Below are positions 33,284 to 41,847 of a stretch of 64,000 bases of DNA, piece by piece. Below the pieces are notes generated by a model, which saw only the letters and a program-made list of their open reading frames with translations, did not search any database and was not told where the DNA came from. Positions within the stretch are counted from its first letter, which is position 1, and the number at the start of each line of letters is the position of its first letter. Origin of the DNA: Streptomyces sp. HUAS YS2 (GTDB lineage: Bacteria > Actinomycetota > Actinomycetes > Streptomycetales > Streptomycetaceae); the NCBI RefSeq assembly GCF_033343995.1, contig NZ_CP137573.1, forward strand, positions 5,799,001 through 5,863,000, written 5' to 3'. The translations under genes and the position numbers were made by a program.

Positions 33284-34426
33284 ATGCACAAGACCTTGAT
33301 CGTAACCAACGACTTCCCGCCACGGCCCGGTGGAATCCAGGCGTTCCTGCACAACATGGCGCTCCGTCTGGATCCCGAGCGGATCGTCGTCTACGCCTCC
33401 ACCTGGAAGCGCGGCAGCGAGGGCCTGGCGGCCACCGCGGCGTTCGACGCGGAGCAGCCTTTCACGGTGGTGCGCGACCGGACCACCATGCTGCTGCCCA
33501 CGCCCCGGGTGACAGCGCGCGCGGTCGGGCTGCTGCGCGAGCACGGCTGCGAGTCGGTCTGGTTCGGCGCGGCGGCGCCGCTGGGCCTGATGGCGCCCGT
33601 CCTGCGCCGCGCGGGCGCCCGGCGGATCGTGGCGACGACCCACGGGCACGAGGCGGGCTGGGCGCAGCTCCCGGCCGCGCGGCAGCTGCTGCGGCGCATC
33701 GGCGAGGGCACGGACACGCTCACCTACCTCGGCGAGTACACCCGCTCCCGGATCGCCTCCGCGCTCACGCCGGAGGCGGCGGCCAGGATGACGCAGCTCC
33801 CGCCGGGCGTGGACGAGAAGACCTTCCACCCCGACTCCGGCGGCGCCGAGGTGCGCGAACGCCTCGGGCTCACGGACCGCCCGGTCGTCGTCTGCGTCTC
33901 CCGGCTGGTCCCGCGCAAGGGTCAGGACACGCTGATCAGGGCCATGCCGGCGATCCTGGCCGAGGTGCCGGACGCGGTGCTGCTGATCGTCGGAGGCGGC
34001 CCGTACGAGGCCGCCCTGCACCGGCTCGCCCGTGAAACCGGCGTGGCCGATTCCGTACGTTTCACCGGCGCGGTGCCGTGGAAGGAGCTGCCGGCGCACT
34101 ACGGCGCCGGTGACGTCTTCGCGATGCCCTGCCGCACCCGCCGCGGCGGCCTGGACGTCGAGGGCCTCGGCATCGTCTACCTGGAGGCCTCGGCCACCGG
34201 TCTGCCGGTCGTCGCCGGCGACTCCGGCGGCGCCCCCGACGCGGTCCTCGACGGCGAGACCGGCTGGGTCGTCCGCGGCACCGCCCCGGAGGACTCCGCC
34301 GAGCGCGTCGTCACCCTCCTCAAGGACCCGGAACTCCGCCGGCGCATGGGCGAACGCGGCCGCGCATGGGTCGAGGAGAAGTGGCGCTGGGACCTCCTCG
34401 CGGAGAACCTGAAGAAGCTGCTGTAG
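33284..34426 (+). CDS. pimB': GT4 mannosyltransferase, PimB'-like
   Basis: A 380-aa GT-B enzyme that probably adds the second mannose to phosphatidylinositol monomannoside using GDP-mannose. I used the ATG at 33284. Evidence: N-terminal VTNDFPPRPGGIQAFLHNMA, nucleotide-sugar site SRLVPRKGQDTLIRAM and the E-x7-E motif region GLGIVYLEASATGLPVV. It matches the mycobacterial Rv2188c context, with the FadD15-like gene next. Streptomyces does contain phosphatidylinositol mannosides. Function inferred from family; not a starch or trehalose enzyme by these motifs. Confidence 0.88.
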   Translation: MHKTLIVTNDFPPRPGGIQAFLHNMALRLDPERIVVYASTWKRGSEGLAATAAFDAEQPFTVVRDRTTMLLPTPRVTARAVGLLREHGCESVWFGAAAPLGLMAPVLRRAGARRIVATTHGHEAGWAQLPAARQLLRRIGEGTDTLTYLGEYTRSRIASALTPEAAARMTQLPPGVDEKTFHPDSGGAEVRERLGLTDRPVVVCVSRLVPRKGQDTLIRAMPAILAEVPDAVLLIVGGGPYEAALHRLARETGVADSVRFTGAVPWKELPAHYGAGDVFAMPCRTRRGGLDVEGLGIVYLEASATGLPVVAGDSGGAPDAVLDGETGWVVRGTAPEDSAERVVTLLKDPELRRRMGERGRAWVEEKWRWDLLAENLKKLL

Positions 34427-34571
34427 CGCGCCCGTTCGCCGCGAAACCCCTGCCGGGAACGGCCCGCGCGGGGCGCCGCGAAGGCCGTCGCCGCCGCGAC
34501 GGGCGTCCGGCGAGCCCTGCGCGCCCCCGTGCGGATGCCGGACGGTCCCCGGCCTTCTCTCCCCCGGGATG

Positions 34572-34619
34572 CACCGAAGCCCGTGGCCGCCCCCTTCAGG
34601 GGCGCCACGGGCTTCGGTG
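34572..34619. terminator. Bidirectional terminator between pimB' and fadD
   Basis: CACCGAAGCCCGTGGC pairs with GCCACGGGCTTCGGTG, with an inner GCCCCC/GGGGGC-type stem and a TTCA loop. Convergent genes on both sides. Confidence 0.85.
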
Positions 34620-34632
34620 TCCGACTCCCGCG

Positions 34633-36429
34633 CTACGCGCGGTAGATCGCCTCGATCTCGTCCGCGAAGTCCTTCGCGACCACGTTGCGCTTCAGCTTCA
34701 GGGACGGGGTGATGTGCCCCGCCTCCTCGGTGAACTGGGCCGACAGGATCCGGAACTTGCGGACCGACTCGGCCTTCGAGACCGCCGCGTTGCCGTCGTC
34801 CACCGCGCGCTGGATCTCCGCCAGCAGCTCCGCGTCGTCGCGGAGGGTCGCCGCCGTCGCGCCGGCCGGCTTGCCGTGGTCGGCGGCCCAGCGGGTGAGG
34901 AACTCCTCGTCCAGGGTGACCAGCGCGCCCACGAACGGGCGGCCGTCGCCGACCACCATGCACTCCGCGATCAGCGCGTGCGCGCGGATCCGGTCCTCGA
35001 TGACCGCCGGGGCGACGTTCTTGCCGCCCGCCGTCACCAGGATCTCCTTCTTCCGCCCGGTGATGGCGAGGTAGCCGTCCTCGTCCAGGGTGCCGATGTC
35101 GCCGGTGTGGAACCACCCGTCGGCCAGCGCCTCGGCCGTGGCCGCCTCGTTGTTCCAGTACTCCTTGAAGATGTGCTCGCCGTGCAGCAGCACCTCGCCG
35201 TCGTCGGCGATCCGCACCACCGAGCCCGGCAGCGGCTGACCGACCGTGCCGATCTTCTGCCGGTCCCACGGGTTGAACGCCGTCGCCGCGCAGGACTCCG
35301 TCAGGCCGTAGCCCTCCAGGACGGTGAAGCCGATCCCGCGGTAGAAGTGGCCGAGCCGCTCGCCCAGCGGCGCGCCGCCGGAGATGGCGTACTCGCCGCG
35401 CCCGCCGAGCACCGCACGCAGCTTGCTGTAGACGAGCTTGTCGAAGACCTTGTGCTTGATCCTCAGGCCGAGCGAAGCGCCCTGCGGCGTGCTGGTGGCC
35501 CGGCTGTAGGCGATCGCCGTCTGCGCCGCCCGGTCGAAGATCTTGCCCTTGCCGTCCGCCTGGGCCTTCGCCCGGGCGGAGTTGTAGACCTTCTCGAAGA
35601 CGCGCGGCACACCGAGGATCAGGGTGGGCCGGAACGAGGCGAGTTCGTCGGTGAGGTTCTTGATGTCCGGCAGGCAGCCGAGCCTGATCGGCGCCATGAC
35701 CGCCGCGAGTTCCACCATGCGCCCGAAGACGTGGGCGGCCGGCAGGAAGAGCATCACCGAGCTGTCGCCGGTGCGGAAGAGCGGCTTCAGACGCTCGACC
35801 AGGTTGCCGCACTCGGCGAAGAACGCCCGGTGCGTCAGCACGCAGCCCTTGGGGCGGCCGGTGGTGCCCGAGGTGTAGACGATCGTCGCCGGGTCGTCGG
35901 CGTGCGCCGTCGACATCCGCTCGTCGAGCAGCTCGTCGGAGACGTCAGCGCCGGTCGCCGTGAGCTGCGCGACGGCGTCCGCCTCGATCTGCCAGACGCC
36001 CTTGAGGGCCGGCAGCTCGGCCTGCACCGAGGCGACCGACTCCTGGTGCGCCGCCGACTCGACGAGCACGAGCGTCGCGCCCGAGTCGCCGAGGATCCAC
36101 TGGATCTGCTCCGGCGAGCTGGTCTCGTACACCGGCACGGTGACCGCGCCCGCGCTCCAGATCGCGAAGTCCAGCAGCACCCACTCGTACCGGGTCCGGG
36201 ACAGCAGCGCGACCCGGTCGCCGACCCCCACGCCCGCGGCGATCAGGCCCTTGGCGACCCCGCGCACGTCGGCGAGGAACTGCTTGGCGGTGACGTCGGC
36301 CCAGGCGCCCGCCACTTTGCGCGCCATCACGGCGACGTCTGGGTGCTGGGAGGCGTTGCGGCGGATGAGATCCGTCAGGTTGCCGTCCGTGGGGACCTCG
36401 TACAGGGCCGGAAGGCTGAACTCGCGCAA
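34633..36429 (-). CDS. Long-chain fatty-acid-CoA ligase (FadD15-like)
   Basis: A 598-aa AMP-forming enzyme activating fatty acids to acyl-CoA. Motifs: P-loop-like VYTSGTTGRPKGCVLTH, adenine site GYGLTESCAATAFN, TGDIGTLDEDGYLAITGRKKE and the catalytic Lys region SLKLKRNVVAKDF. TTG start with GAGGAG 8 nt upstream (36441-36446). Its N-terminal half lacks any TM segment, so it is probably cytosolic or membrane-peripheral. Position next to PimB' matches fadD15-pimB' in M. tuberculosis and suggests acyl-CoA for envelope lipids. Confidence 0.93.
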   Translation of the reverse strand: MREFSLPALYEVPTDGNLTDLIRRNASQHPDVAVMARKVAGAWADVTAKQFLADVRGVAKGLIAAGVGVGDRVALLSRTRYEWVLLDFAIWSAGAVTVPVYETSSPEQIQWILGDSGATLVLVESAAHQESVASVQAELPALKGVWQIEADAVAQLTATGADVSDELLDERMSTAHADDPATIVYTSGTTGRPKGCVLTHRAFFAECGNLVERLKPLFRTGDSSVMLFLPAAHVFGRMVELAAVMAPIRLGCLPDIKNLTDELASFRPTLILGVPRVFEKVYNSARAKAQADGKGKIFDRAAQTAIAYSRATSTPQGASLGLRIKHKVFDKLVYSKLRAVLGGRGEYAISGGAPLGERLGHFYRGIGFTVLEGYGLTESCAATAFNPWDRQKIGTVGQPLPGSVVRIADDGEVLLHGEHIFKEYWNNEAATAEALADGWFHTGDIGTLDEDGYLAITGRKKEILVTAGGKNVAPAVIEDRIRAHALIAECMVVGDGRPFVGALVTLDEEFLTRWAADHGKPAGATAATLRDDAELLAEIQRAVDDGNAAVSKAESVRKFRILSAQFTEEAGHITPSLKLKRNVVAKDFADEIEAIYRA

Positions 36430-36466
36430 GACTGCTGCTCCTCATCGGGCGCCGGCGCCACGGCTC

Positions 36467-36603
36467 TGTGTGATGCACCGGTGCGGTCCATGACCGGGAG
36501 GTGCTCTCGTGGGGGGAAGAGCACGACTGGACTGCCCGGACGTTACCCACCAGTACACGGTTCCCGGTAGGGGGTCCCGGTCAGATGTTCCGTGCATCAC
36601 ACA
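36467..36603. promoter_or_regulatory. Paired 12-bp inverted sequence in the fadD upstream region
   Basis: TGTGTGATGCAC (36467-36478) recurs as its exact reverse complement GTGCATCACACA (36592-36603). The pair brackets the 258-bp divergent promoter region of the acyl-CoA ligase and the phosphoesterase. Two far-apart operator half-sites that loop are possible. The rest of the region shows no other clear element. Confidence 0.4.
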
Positions 36604-36687
36604 CACGTGGTTGTGCTTCGCGCACAGTAATCCACAGCTCTCACGACTCCCAAGTAACCGCAGGTCCGACGCCCTAAGGTGTGGGAC

Positions 36688-37455
36688 ATGCGAGTCCATG
36701 TGGTCAGTGACGTGCACGGCAACAGCGAGGCCCTCGCCAAGGCGGGGGACGGGGCCGACGCGCTGGTCTGCCTCGGTGACCTGGTCCTCTTCCTCGACTA
36801 CGCCGACCATTCGCGCGGGATCTTCCCCGATCTCTTCGGGGTCGAGAACGCCGACAGAATCGTGGCGCTGCGCACCGCCCGCCGCTTCGAAGAGGCCCGT
36901 GACCTGGGCCGCAGCCTGTGGGCCGACCTCGACATCGACCGCGACACCGCCATCGAGTTCGCCGTACGCCGCCAGTACGCCGAGCTGTTCGCCGCCTTCC
37001 CCGCCCCGACGTACGCCACGTACGGCAACGTCGACATCCCCGGCCTCTGGCCGGAGTACGCCGGCCCCGGCACCACCGTCCTCGACGGCGAGCGGGTGGA
37101 GATCGGCGGCCGCGTCTTCGGCTTCGTCGGCGGCGGGCTGCGCACCCCGATGCGCACCCCGTACGAGGTCTCCGACGAGGAGTACGCGGCGAAGGTCGAG
37201 GCCCTCGGCGAGGTCGACGTGCTCTGCTCGCACATCCCGCCGGAGGTCCCCGAGCTCACCTACGACACCGTCGCCCGGCGCTTCGAGCGCGGCAGCGGGG
37301 CGCTGCTCGCGGCGATACGGCGCACCCGCCCGAAGTACGCCCTGTTCGGGCACGTGCACCAGCCGCTGGCCCGGCGGATGCGGATCGGCGCGACGGAGTG
37401 CGTGAACGTCGGTCACTTCGCCGCGACGGGACGGCCGTGGGCCCTGGAGTGGTGA
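36688..37455 (+). CDS. Metallophosphoesterase
   Basis: A 255-aa calcineurin-like phosphoesterase. I used the ATG at 36688 (MRVHVVSDVHGN), preceded by AAGG; a GTG 9 nt upstream is possible. Metal-binding motifs are SDVHGN, CLGDLVLF, YGNVDIP, CSHIPPE and FGHVHQPLA, so the full set of D/H ligands is present. Substrate unknown; such proteins hydrolyse phosphodiesters such as cyclic nucleotides or lipid intermediates. Divergent from fadD. Confidence 0.92.
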   Translation: MRVHVVSDVHGNSEALAKAGDGADALVCLGDLVLFLDYADHSRGIFPDLFGVENADRIVALRTARRFEEARDLGRSLWADLDIDRDTAIEFAVRRQYAELFAAFPAPTYATYGNVDIPGLWPEYAGPGTTVLDGERVEIGGRVFGFVGGGLRTPMRTPYEVSDEEYAAKVEALGEVDVLCSHIPPEVPELTYDTVARRFERGSGALLAAIRRTRPKYALFGHVHQPLARRMRIGATECVNVGHFAATGRPWALEW

Positions 37456-37540
37456 CGCCCCGGGCGGTGGGGCGGGGACGGAGGGCCACGCGATAGCCTT
37501 CGTCCGTCCTCTTCCTTCGCTCACTCGAGGAGCCACCGCG

Positions 37541-37984
37541 ATGGCGGAACACACCAGCTCGAGCATCACCATCGAGGCGGCCCCGGCCGACGTCATGGGC
37601 GTGATCGCCGACTTCGCCCGCTACCCGGAGTGGACCGGCGAGGTGAAGGAGGCCGAGGTCCTGGAGACGGACAAGGCCGGCCGCGCGGAAAAGGTCAGGC
37701 TGCTCCTCGACGCGGGTGCCATCAAGGACGACCACACCCTGGCGTACACCTGGACCGGCGACGACGAGGTCAGCTGGACGCTGGTCAAGTCCCAGATGCT
37801 GCGAGCGCTCGACGGCTCGTACCGGCTGAAGGCGACGGGCGGCGGCGACCGCACCGAGGTCACCTACCAGCTGACGGTCGATGTCAAGATCCCCATGCTC
37901 GGCATGATCAAGCGCAAGGCGGAGAAGGTCATCATCGACCGCGCCCTGGCCGGCCTGAAGAAGCGCGTGGAGTCGGGCGCGTAA
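37541..37984 (+). CDS. SRPBCC-family lipid/ligand-binding protein
   Basis: A 147-aa START-like (polyketide cyclase/dehydrase) fold: begins with a beta-strand, SSSITIEAAPADVM, then VIADFARYPEWTGEV and a long C-terminal helix. GAGGAG precedes the ATG. It lies 43 bp before the ArsA-like ATPase, the same order as Rv2185c-Rv2184c in M. tuberculosis. Probably binds a hydrophobic ligand; no catalytic residues can be named. Confidence 0.9.
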   Translation: MAEHTSSSITIEAAPADVMGVIADFARYPEWTGEVKEAEVLETDKAGRAEKVRLLLDAGAIKDDHTLAYTWTGDDEVSWTLVKSQMLRALDGSYRLKATGGGDRTEVTYQLTVDVKIPMLGMIKRKAEKVIIDRALAGLKKRVESGA

Positions 37985-38027
37985 GACCGCCGCGCGGCGC
38001 TCCGCCGGGCCTCGGTACCGTCACCCC

Positions 38028-39206
38028 ATGCGGATCATCCTCGTCACCGGCCCCGGCGGCTCAGGCCGCACCACCGTCGCCGCGGCCACGGCGCTCGCCG
38101 CGGCCCGGGCCGGACGCCGGGTGCTCCTGGTCTCGGCCGAGGCCGACGCCGTCCTCGGCGAAGGTGCGGACGGCGTCCCCGGGCCGGCCCTCCTCCGCCC
38201 GGACCCCGCCGCCGACTTCCGGCGGGAGTTCCTCGCCCTCCAGAGCCGGTCCGCCGCCGCGCTCGATCTGCTCGGCGCGGTGCCCTTCGAGGACGCGGAG
38301 CTGACCGAGCTGCCCGGCAGCACCCAGTTCGCCCTGCTCCGCGCCCTGCGCACGGCCGCCGCCGGAGACCACGACCTCGTCGTCGCCGACCTCCCGCCGC
38401 TCCCCGAGGCCGTCGCCCTGCTCGCCCTGCCCGAGCAGCTCCGCCGCTACCTGCGCCGGATCCTGCCGCCGGAGCGGCAGGCCGCCCGCGCGCTGCGCCC
38501 GATGCTGGCCCAGCTCGCGGGCGTCCCCATGCCCGCCCAGTGGCTGTACGGGACCGCCGCCCGCTGGGAGGCCGAGCTCGCCGCCGTACAGGCCGTCGTC
38601 GACGCGCCGAGCACCTCCGTACGCGTCGTCGCCGAACCCGGACCGGCCGCCGACGACGCCCTGCGCACCGCCCGCCTCGGCCTCGCCCTGCACGGCCGCA
38701 CCGTCGACCGGGTCGTCGCCAACCGCCTTCTGCCCGCCGATTCCCCGGACCCGTGGCTGGCCGGGCTCGCCGCACAGCAGCGCACCCACCTGGAGAGCCT
38801 GCGCGCCGCGTACGGCTCCGTGCACGAAGTCCCACACCTCGGCCGCGCCCCGCGCGGTCCCGAGGACCTTGCCCTGCTCGCCCCGGGCGAAGGCACCGAC
38901 GCACCCGACCCGGGGCTCGTCCCGGCTCCCCGCGCGGCGATCGAGGACCCGGCCGAACCCGGAGGCGTGTTCACCTGGCGGCTGCCCGTGCCCGGCGCCG
39001 CCAAGCGGGACATCTCGCTGGTCCGCCGCGGCGACGAACTGCTCCTCGGTGTCGGCCCGTTCCGGCGCGTCCTGCCGCTCGCCCCGGTCCTGCGCCGCTG
39101 CACCGTCTCCGGCGCCGCGCTCGTCGACGGCTTCTTGCGGATCCGCTTCACGCCCGACCCCGGCCTGTGGCCGAAGGACGCCGTTCCGTCCGAGCGGACC
39201 CCGTGA
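38028..39206 (+). CDS. ArsA-family ATPase (Get3/ArsA-like)
   Basis: A 392-aa P-loop ATPase of the ArsA/Get3 group. The deviant Walker A is GPGGSGRTTVAA (8-19), with Arg where ArsA has Lys before Thr; switch regions follow with DLVVADLPPLPEAVALL. The C-terminal half has an alpha-crystallin-like ArsA_HSP20 beta region (residues 310-380, KRDISLVRRGDELLLGVG). There are no metal-binding Cys, so arsenite transport is unlikely. Mycobacterial Rv2184c sits in the same place. Role perhaps in membrane-protein or lipid handling (inference). Confidence 0.85.
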   Translation: MRIILVTGPGGSGRTTVAAATALAAARAGRRVLLVSAEADAVLGEGADGVPGPALLRPDPAADFRREFLALQSRSAAALDLLGAVPFEDAELTELPGSTQFALLRALRTAAAGDHDLVVADLPPLPEAVALLALPEQLRRYLRRILPPERQAARALRPMLAQLAGVPMPAQWLYGTAARWEAELAAVQAVVDAPSTSVRVVAEPGPAADDALRTARLGLALHGRTVDRVVANRLLPADSPDPWLAGLAAQQRTHLESLRAAYGSVHEVPHLGRAPRGPEDLALLAPGEGTDAPDPGLVPAPRAAIEDPAEPGGVFTWRLPVPGAAKRDISLVRRGDELLLGVGPFRRVLPLAPVLRRCTVSGAALVDGFLRIRFTPDPGLWPKDAVPSERTP

Positions 39207-39292
39207 ACGGGATGCCGCCGTTCGGGTAACGTCGAGCGTAGAAACCGGCAACCCGGCACAACCCGCCACGAGGCCCGTCCGAGGAGAGCGTC

Positions 39293-39742
39293 ATGAGCGA
39301 TGCCACCGAGCGTCCTTCCGTCGACTCGGACGCCTGGGCCAGGGCCTGCGCCGAGGACCTGGAGGCCGAGAAGGCCCGCCGCCGCGCCGCCGCCGGCCAG
39401 GAGCCGGGCTCGGCCGCCGATGAGTTCCGCAGGCTCTTCGAGGCCGTCGCCGACAAGGTCTCCGGGCTGAAGTCACCGCTGATGGGCATGGCCGCCCAGG
39501 GCGCCGTCCAGCAGTTCGTCGAGCAGGCCAAGGCCGTCGTCGAGCCGGTCATCGAGCGCAACCCGCAGGTCTTCGACCACCTCGCCGCGGCCGGCAACGA
39601 ACTGCTCGCCGCGTACCGCTCCGCCGTCGAGGGGCAGGAAAGCCGCTGGACCCGCGGCGCGGGCGCCCCGGAGAAGAACGACCCGCGCGACGACCCGCGC
39701 GAGGAGGGCCCCGGACCGGGCGAGAGCATCGACCTGGACTGA
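39293..39742 (+). CDS. DUF5304-like small acidic protein
   Basis: A 149-aa soluble protein, helical, with amphipathic regions around FRRLFEAVADKVSGLKS and AVQQFVEQAKAVVEPVI and an acidic, Pro/Gly-rich disordered C-terminus (about 115-149). No catalytic motif. Its place between the ArsA-like ATPase and glucokinase, and its size, fit the streptomycete DUF5304 family recalled from annotation; in M. tuberculosis the Rv2183c slot is comparable. Function unknown. Confidence 0.75.
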   Translation: MSDATERPSVDSDAWARACAEDLEAEKARRRAAAGQEPGSAADEFRRLFEAVADKVSGLKSPLMGMAAQGAVQQFVEQAKAVVEPVIERNPQVFDHLAAAGNELLAAYRSAVEGQESRWTRGAGAPEKNDPRDDPREEGPGPGESIDLD

Positions 39743-39808
39743 CCGGGAGGACCGGCCCCCTCGGGTACGGTTGGCCCTAGCGGGGCTCGACCGAATACTG
39801 AGGGACAC

Positions 39809-40750
39809 ATGGGACTCACCATCGGCGTCGACATCGGCGGAACGAAGATCGCGGCCGGCGTGGTCGACGAAGACGGCAAGATCCTCGACACCCACACGGT
39901 GCCCACCCCGCCGACCGCCGAAGGCATCGTCGACGCGATCTGCGCCGCGGTCTCCGAGGCCGGCAAGGGGTACCAGATCGAGGCGGTCGGGATCGGCGCC
40001 GCGGGCTACGTCGACGACAAGCGCGCCACCGTCCTCTTCGCGCCGAACATCGACTGGCGGCACGAGCCGCTCAAGGACAAGGTCGAGCAGCGGGTCGGGC
40101 TGCCCGTCGTCGTGGAGAACGACGCGAACGCCGCCGCCTGGGGCGAGTACCGCTTCGGCGCCGGCCAGGGCCACGACGACGTCATCTGCATCACGCTCGG
40201 CACCGGCCTCGGCGGCGGCATCATCATCGGCAACAAGCTGCGCCGGGGACGCTTCGGCGTGGCGGCGGAGTTCGGGCACATCCGGGTCGTCCCGGACGGC
40301 CTGTTGTGCGGCTGCGGCAGCCAGGGCTGCTGGGAGCAGTACGCCTCCGGCCGCGCCCTCGTCCGATACGCGAAGCAGCGCGCGAGCGCGACCCCGGAGC
40401 ACGCCCGGATCCTGCTGGGGCTCGGCGACGGCACGCCCGAGGGCATCGAGGGCAAGCACATCAGCGCGGCGGCCCGGCAGGGCGACCCGGTCGCCGTGGA
40501 CTCCTTCCGCGAGCTGGCCCGCTGGGCCGGCGCCGGCCTCGCCGACCTGGCATCGCTCTTCGACCCCTCCGCGTTCATCGTCGGCGGCGGCGTCTCGGAC
40601 GAGGGCGAGCTGGTCCTCGACCCGATCCGGAAGTCCTTCCGCCGCTGGCTGATCGGTGCCCAGTGGCGCCCGCACGCCCAGGTCCTCGCGGCGCGGCTCG
40701 GCAACAAGGCCGGACTGGTCGGCGCCGCCGACCTGGCCCGCCAGGGCTGA
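39809..40750 (+). CDS. glkA: Glucokinase (ROK family)
   Basis: A 313-aa ATP-dependent sugar kinase. N-terminal phosphate site GVDIGGTKIAAGVVDE; catalytic Asp in VVENDANAAAWGEY; ATP site TLGTGLGGGIIIGNK; ROK signature with zinc ligands LLCGCGSQGCWEQYASG preceded by EFGHIRV His. No DNA-binding N-terminus, so an enzyme rather than a repressor. In S. coelicolor the orthologue glkA mediates glucose repression. Separate from PTS genes. Confidence 0.94.
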   Translation: MGLTIGVDIGGTKIAAGVVDEDGKILDTHTVPTPPTAEGIVDAICAAVSEAGKGYQIEAVGIGAAGYVDDKRATVLFAPNIDWRHEPLKDKVEQRVGLPVVVENDANAAAWGEYRFGAGQGHDDVICITLGTGLGGGIIIGNKLRRGRFGVAAEFGHIRVVPDGLLCGCGSQGCWEQYASGRALVRYAKQRASATPEHARILLGLGDGTPEGIEGKHISAAARQGDPVAVDSFRELARWAGAGLADLASLFDPSAFIVGGGVSDEGELVLDPIRKSFRRWLIGAQWRPHAQVLAARLGNKAGLVGAADLARQG

Positions 40751-40829
40751 CCGGCTCGCACCCGACGCACCGTCACCCGCCCGTCGTGCCCTCTGGGTGC
40801 GGCGGGCGACGTGTCGTATGTTGCCGGAC

Positions 40830-41582
40830 ATGGGGAACTCCGCGCTGCCCGACTCCCGGACCGAGGCGGACGGTTCGGCCGTGCTCCGGGTGCTCAGCTA
40901 CAACGTCCGCTCACTGAAGGACGACGAGGACGCGCTCGTCCGGGTCGTCCGCGCCTGCGCGCCCGACCTGGTCTTCGTCCAGGAGGCGCCGGTCTTCTTC
41001 CGCTGGCGCAAGCACGCCGCCCGGCTCGCCGCCAGGAGCGAACTGCTCATCCTGAGCGGCGGCGGGACGGCCGCCGGCCCGCTGCTGCTGTGCTCGCTCC
41101 GGGCCACCGTGGAACGCACCGAGGACGTGCTGCTGCCGCGCACCCCCGGGCTGCACCGGCGGGGCCTGGCCACCGCCGTCGTACGGATCGCCGGTGCCCG
41201 GCTCGGGCTGATCAGCTGTCACCTCAGCCTGCAGGACGAGGAGCGGTACGCCCAGACCGGGATGCTCCTGGACCACCTGAAGGCCATGGACGTCCCGCAC
41301 GGCATCGTCGCCGGGGACATCAACGAACGCCCGGAGGGTCGGAGCTTCCGACGGCTGGCCACCGAGCTCCAGGACTGCCGGGCGGTACGCCCCTGGGGCG
41401 GCGAGTACACGTTCACGCCGGGCGACCCGCGCCGCCGGATCGACGGGATCTTCGCCACGCCCGGCGTCGAGGTCCTCGGCTGCGGCGTCCCCACCGACCT
41501 CCCCGGCGTCACGGACACGGACCTGAAGGCGGCCACGGACCATCTACCGGTCCTGGCCGCCCTGCGGGTGCCGGCGGGGTAA
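40830..41582 (+). CDS. Endonuclease/exonuclease/phosphatase (EEP) family protein
   Basis: A 250-aa EEP-fold hydrolase. The ATG at 40830 gives the expected N-terminal strand VLRVLSYNVRSLKDD; an ATG at 40818 adds 4 residues. Motifs: FVQEAP with the metal Glu, SCHLSL, the GDINERPEG Asp/Asn pair, RRIDGIFAT and the terminal catalytic TDHLPVLA. It could cleave DNA, RNA or phospholipids; not secreted (no signal peptide). Its last 11 codons and stop are the start of the exact duplication at 41547-41840. Confidence 0.9.
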   Translation: MGNSALPDSRTEADGSAVLRVLSYNVRSLKDDEDALVRVVRACAPDLVFVQEAPVFFRWRKHAARLAARSELLILSGGGTAAGPLLLCSLRATVERTEDVLLPRTPGLHRRGLATAVVRIAGARLGLISCHLSLQDEERYAQTGMLLDHLKAMDVPHGIVAGDINERPEGRSFRRLATELQDCRAVRPWGGEYTFTPGDPRRRIDGIFATPGVEVLGCGVPTDLPGVTDTDLKAATDHLPVLAALRVPAG

Positions 41583-41840
41583 CGGGCTGACGGGGCCGAG
41601 GACCCCGTCGGCGGACGGAGTCCGGCGCAGCCGGCCGAAGCCGGGGAGGCGCCCCGGCGCCGAGCGGTGCGAGCGCCGGCGTCGGAAGGATCCAGCCCGT
41701 CTCCCGGTCCTGGCCGCCCTGCGGGTGCCGGCGGGGTAACGGGCTGACGGGGCCGAGGACCCCGTCGGCGGACGGAGTCCGGCGCAGCCGGCCGAAGCCG
41801 GGGAGGCGCCCCGGCGCCGAGCGGTGCGAGCGCCGGCGTC
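41547..41840. repeat. Exact 137-bp direct duplication with 20-bp spacer
   Basis: 41547-41683 and 41704-41840 are identical by eye (period 157 bp). Each copy contains the last 11 codons of the EEP gene, its TAA, and a GACGGGG/CCCCGTC terminator-like hairpin 4-8 nt after the stop. The spacer GGAAGGATCCAGCCCGTCTC contains a GGATCC site. Together with 41841-41847, this fills the whole 265-bp gap between the EEP gene and the minus-strand membrane protein. Recent duplication or an assembly effect. Confidence 0.95.
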
Positions 41841-41847
41841 CGGTGGT

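Noticed and set aside
31442..33323. Other minus-strand frames overlapping MATE and GT87 genes
   Set aside because: No recognisable domain; explained by codon bias of the overlapping real genes.
38028..39206. Arsenite-export ATPase
   Set aside because: Belongs to the ArsA fold but lacks metal-binding cysteines and any arsB/arsR neighbour; kept only as ArsA-family ATPase.
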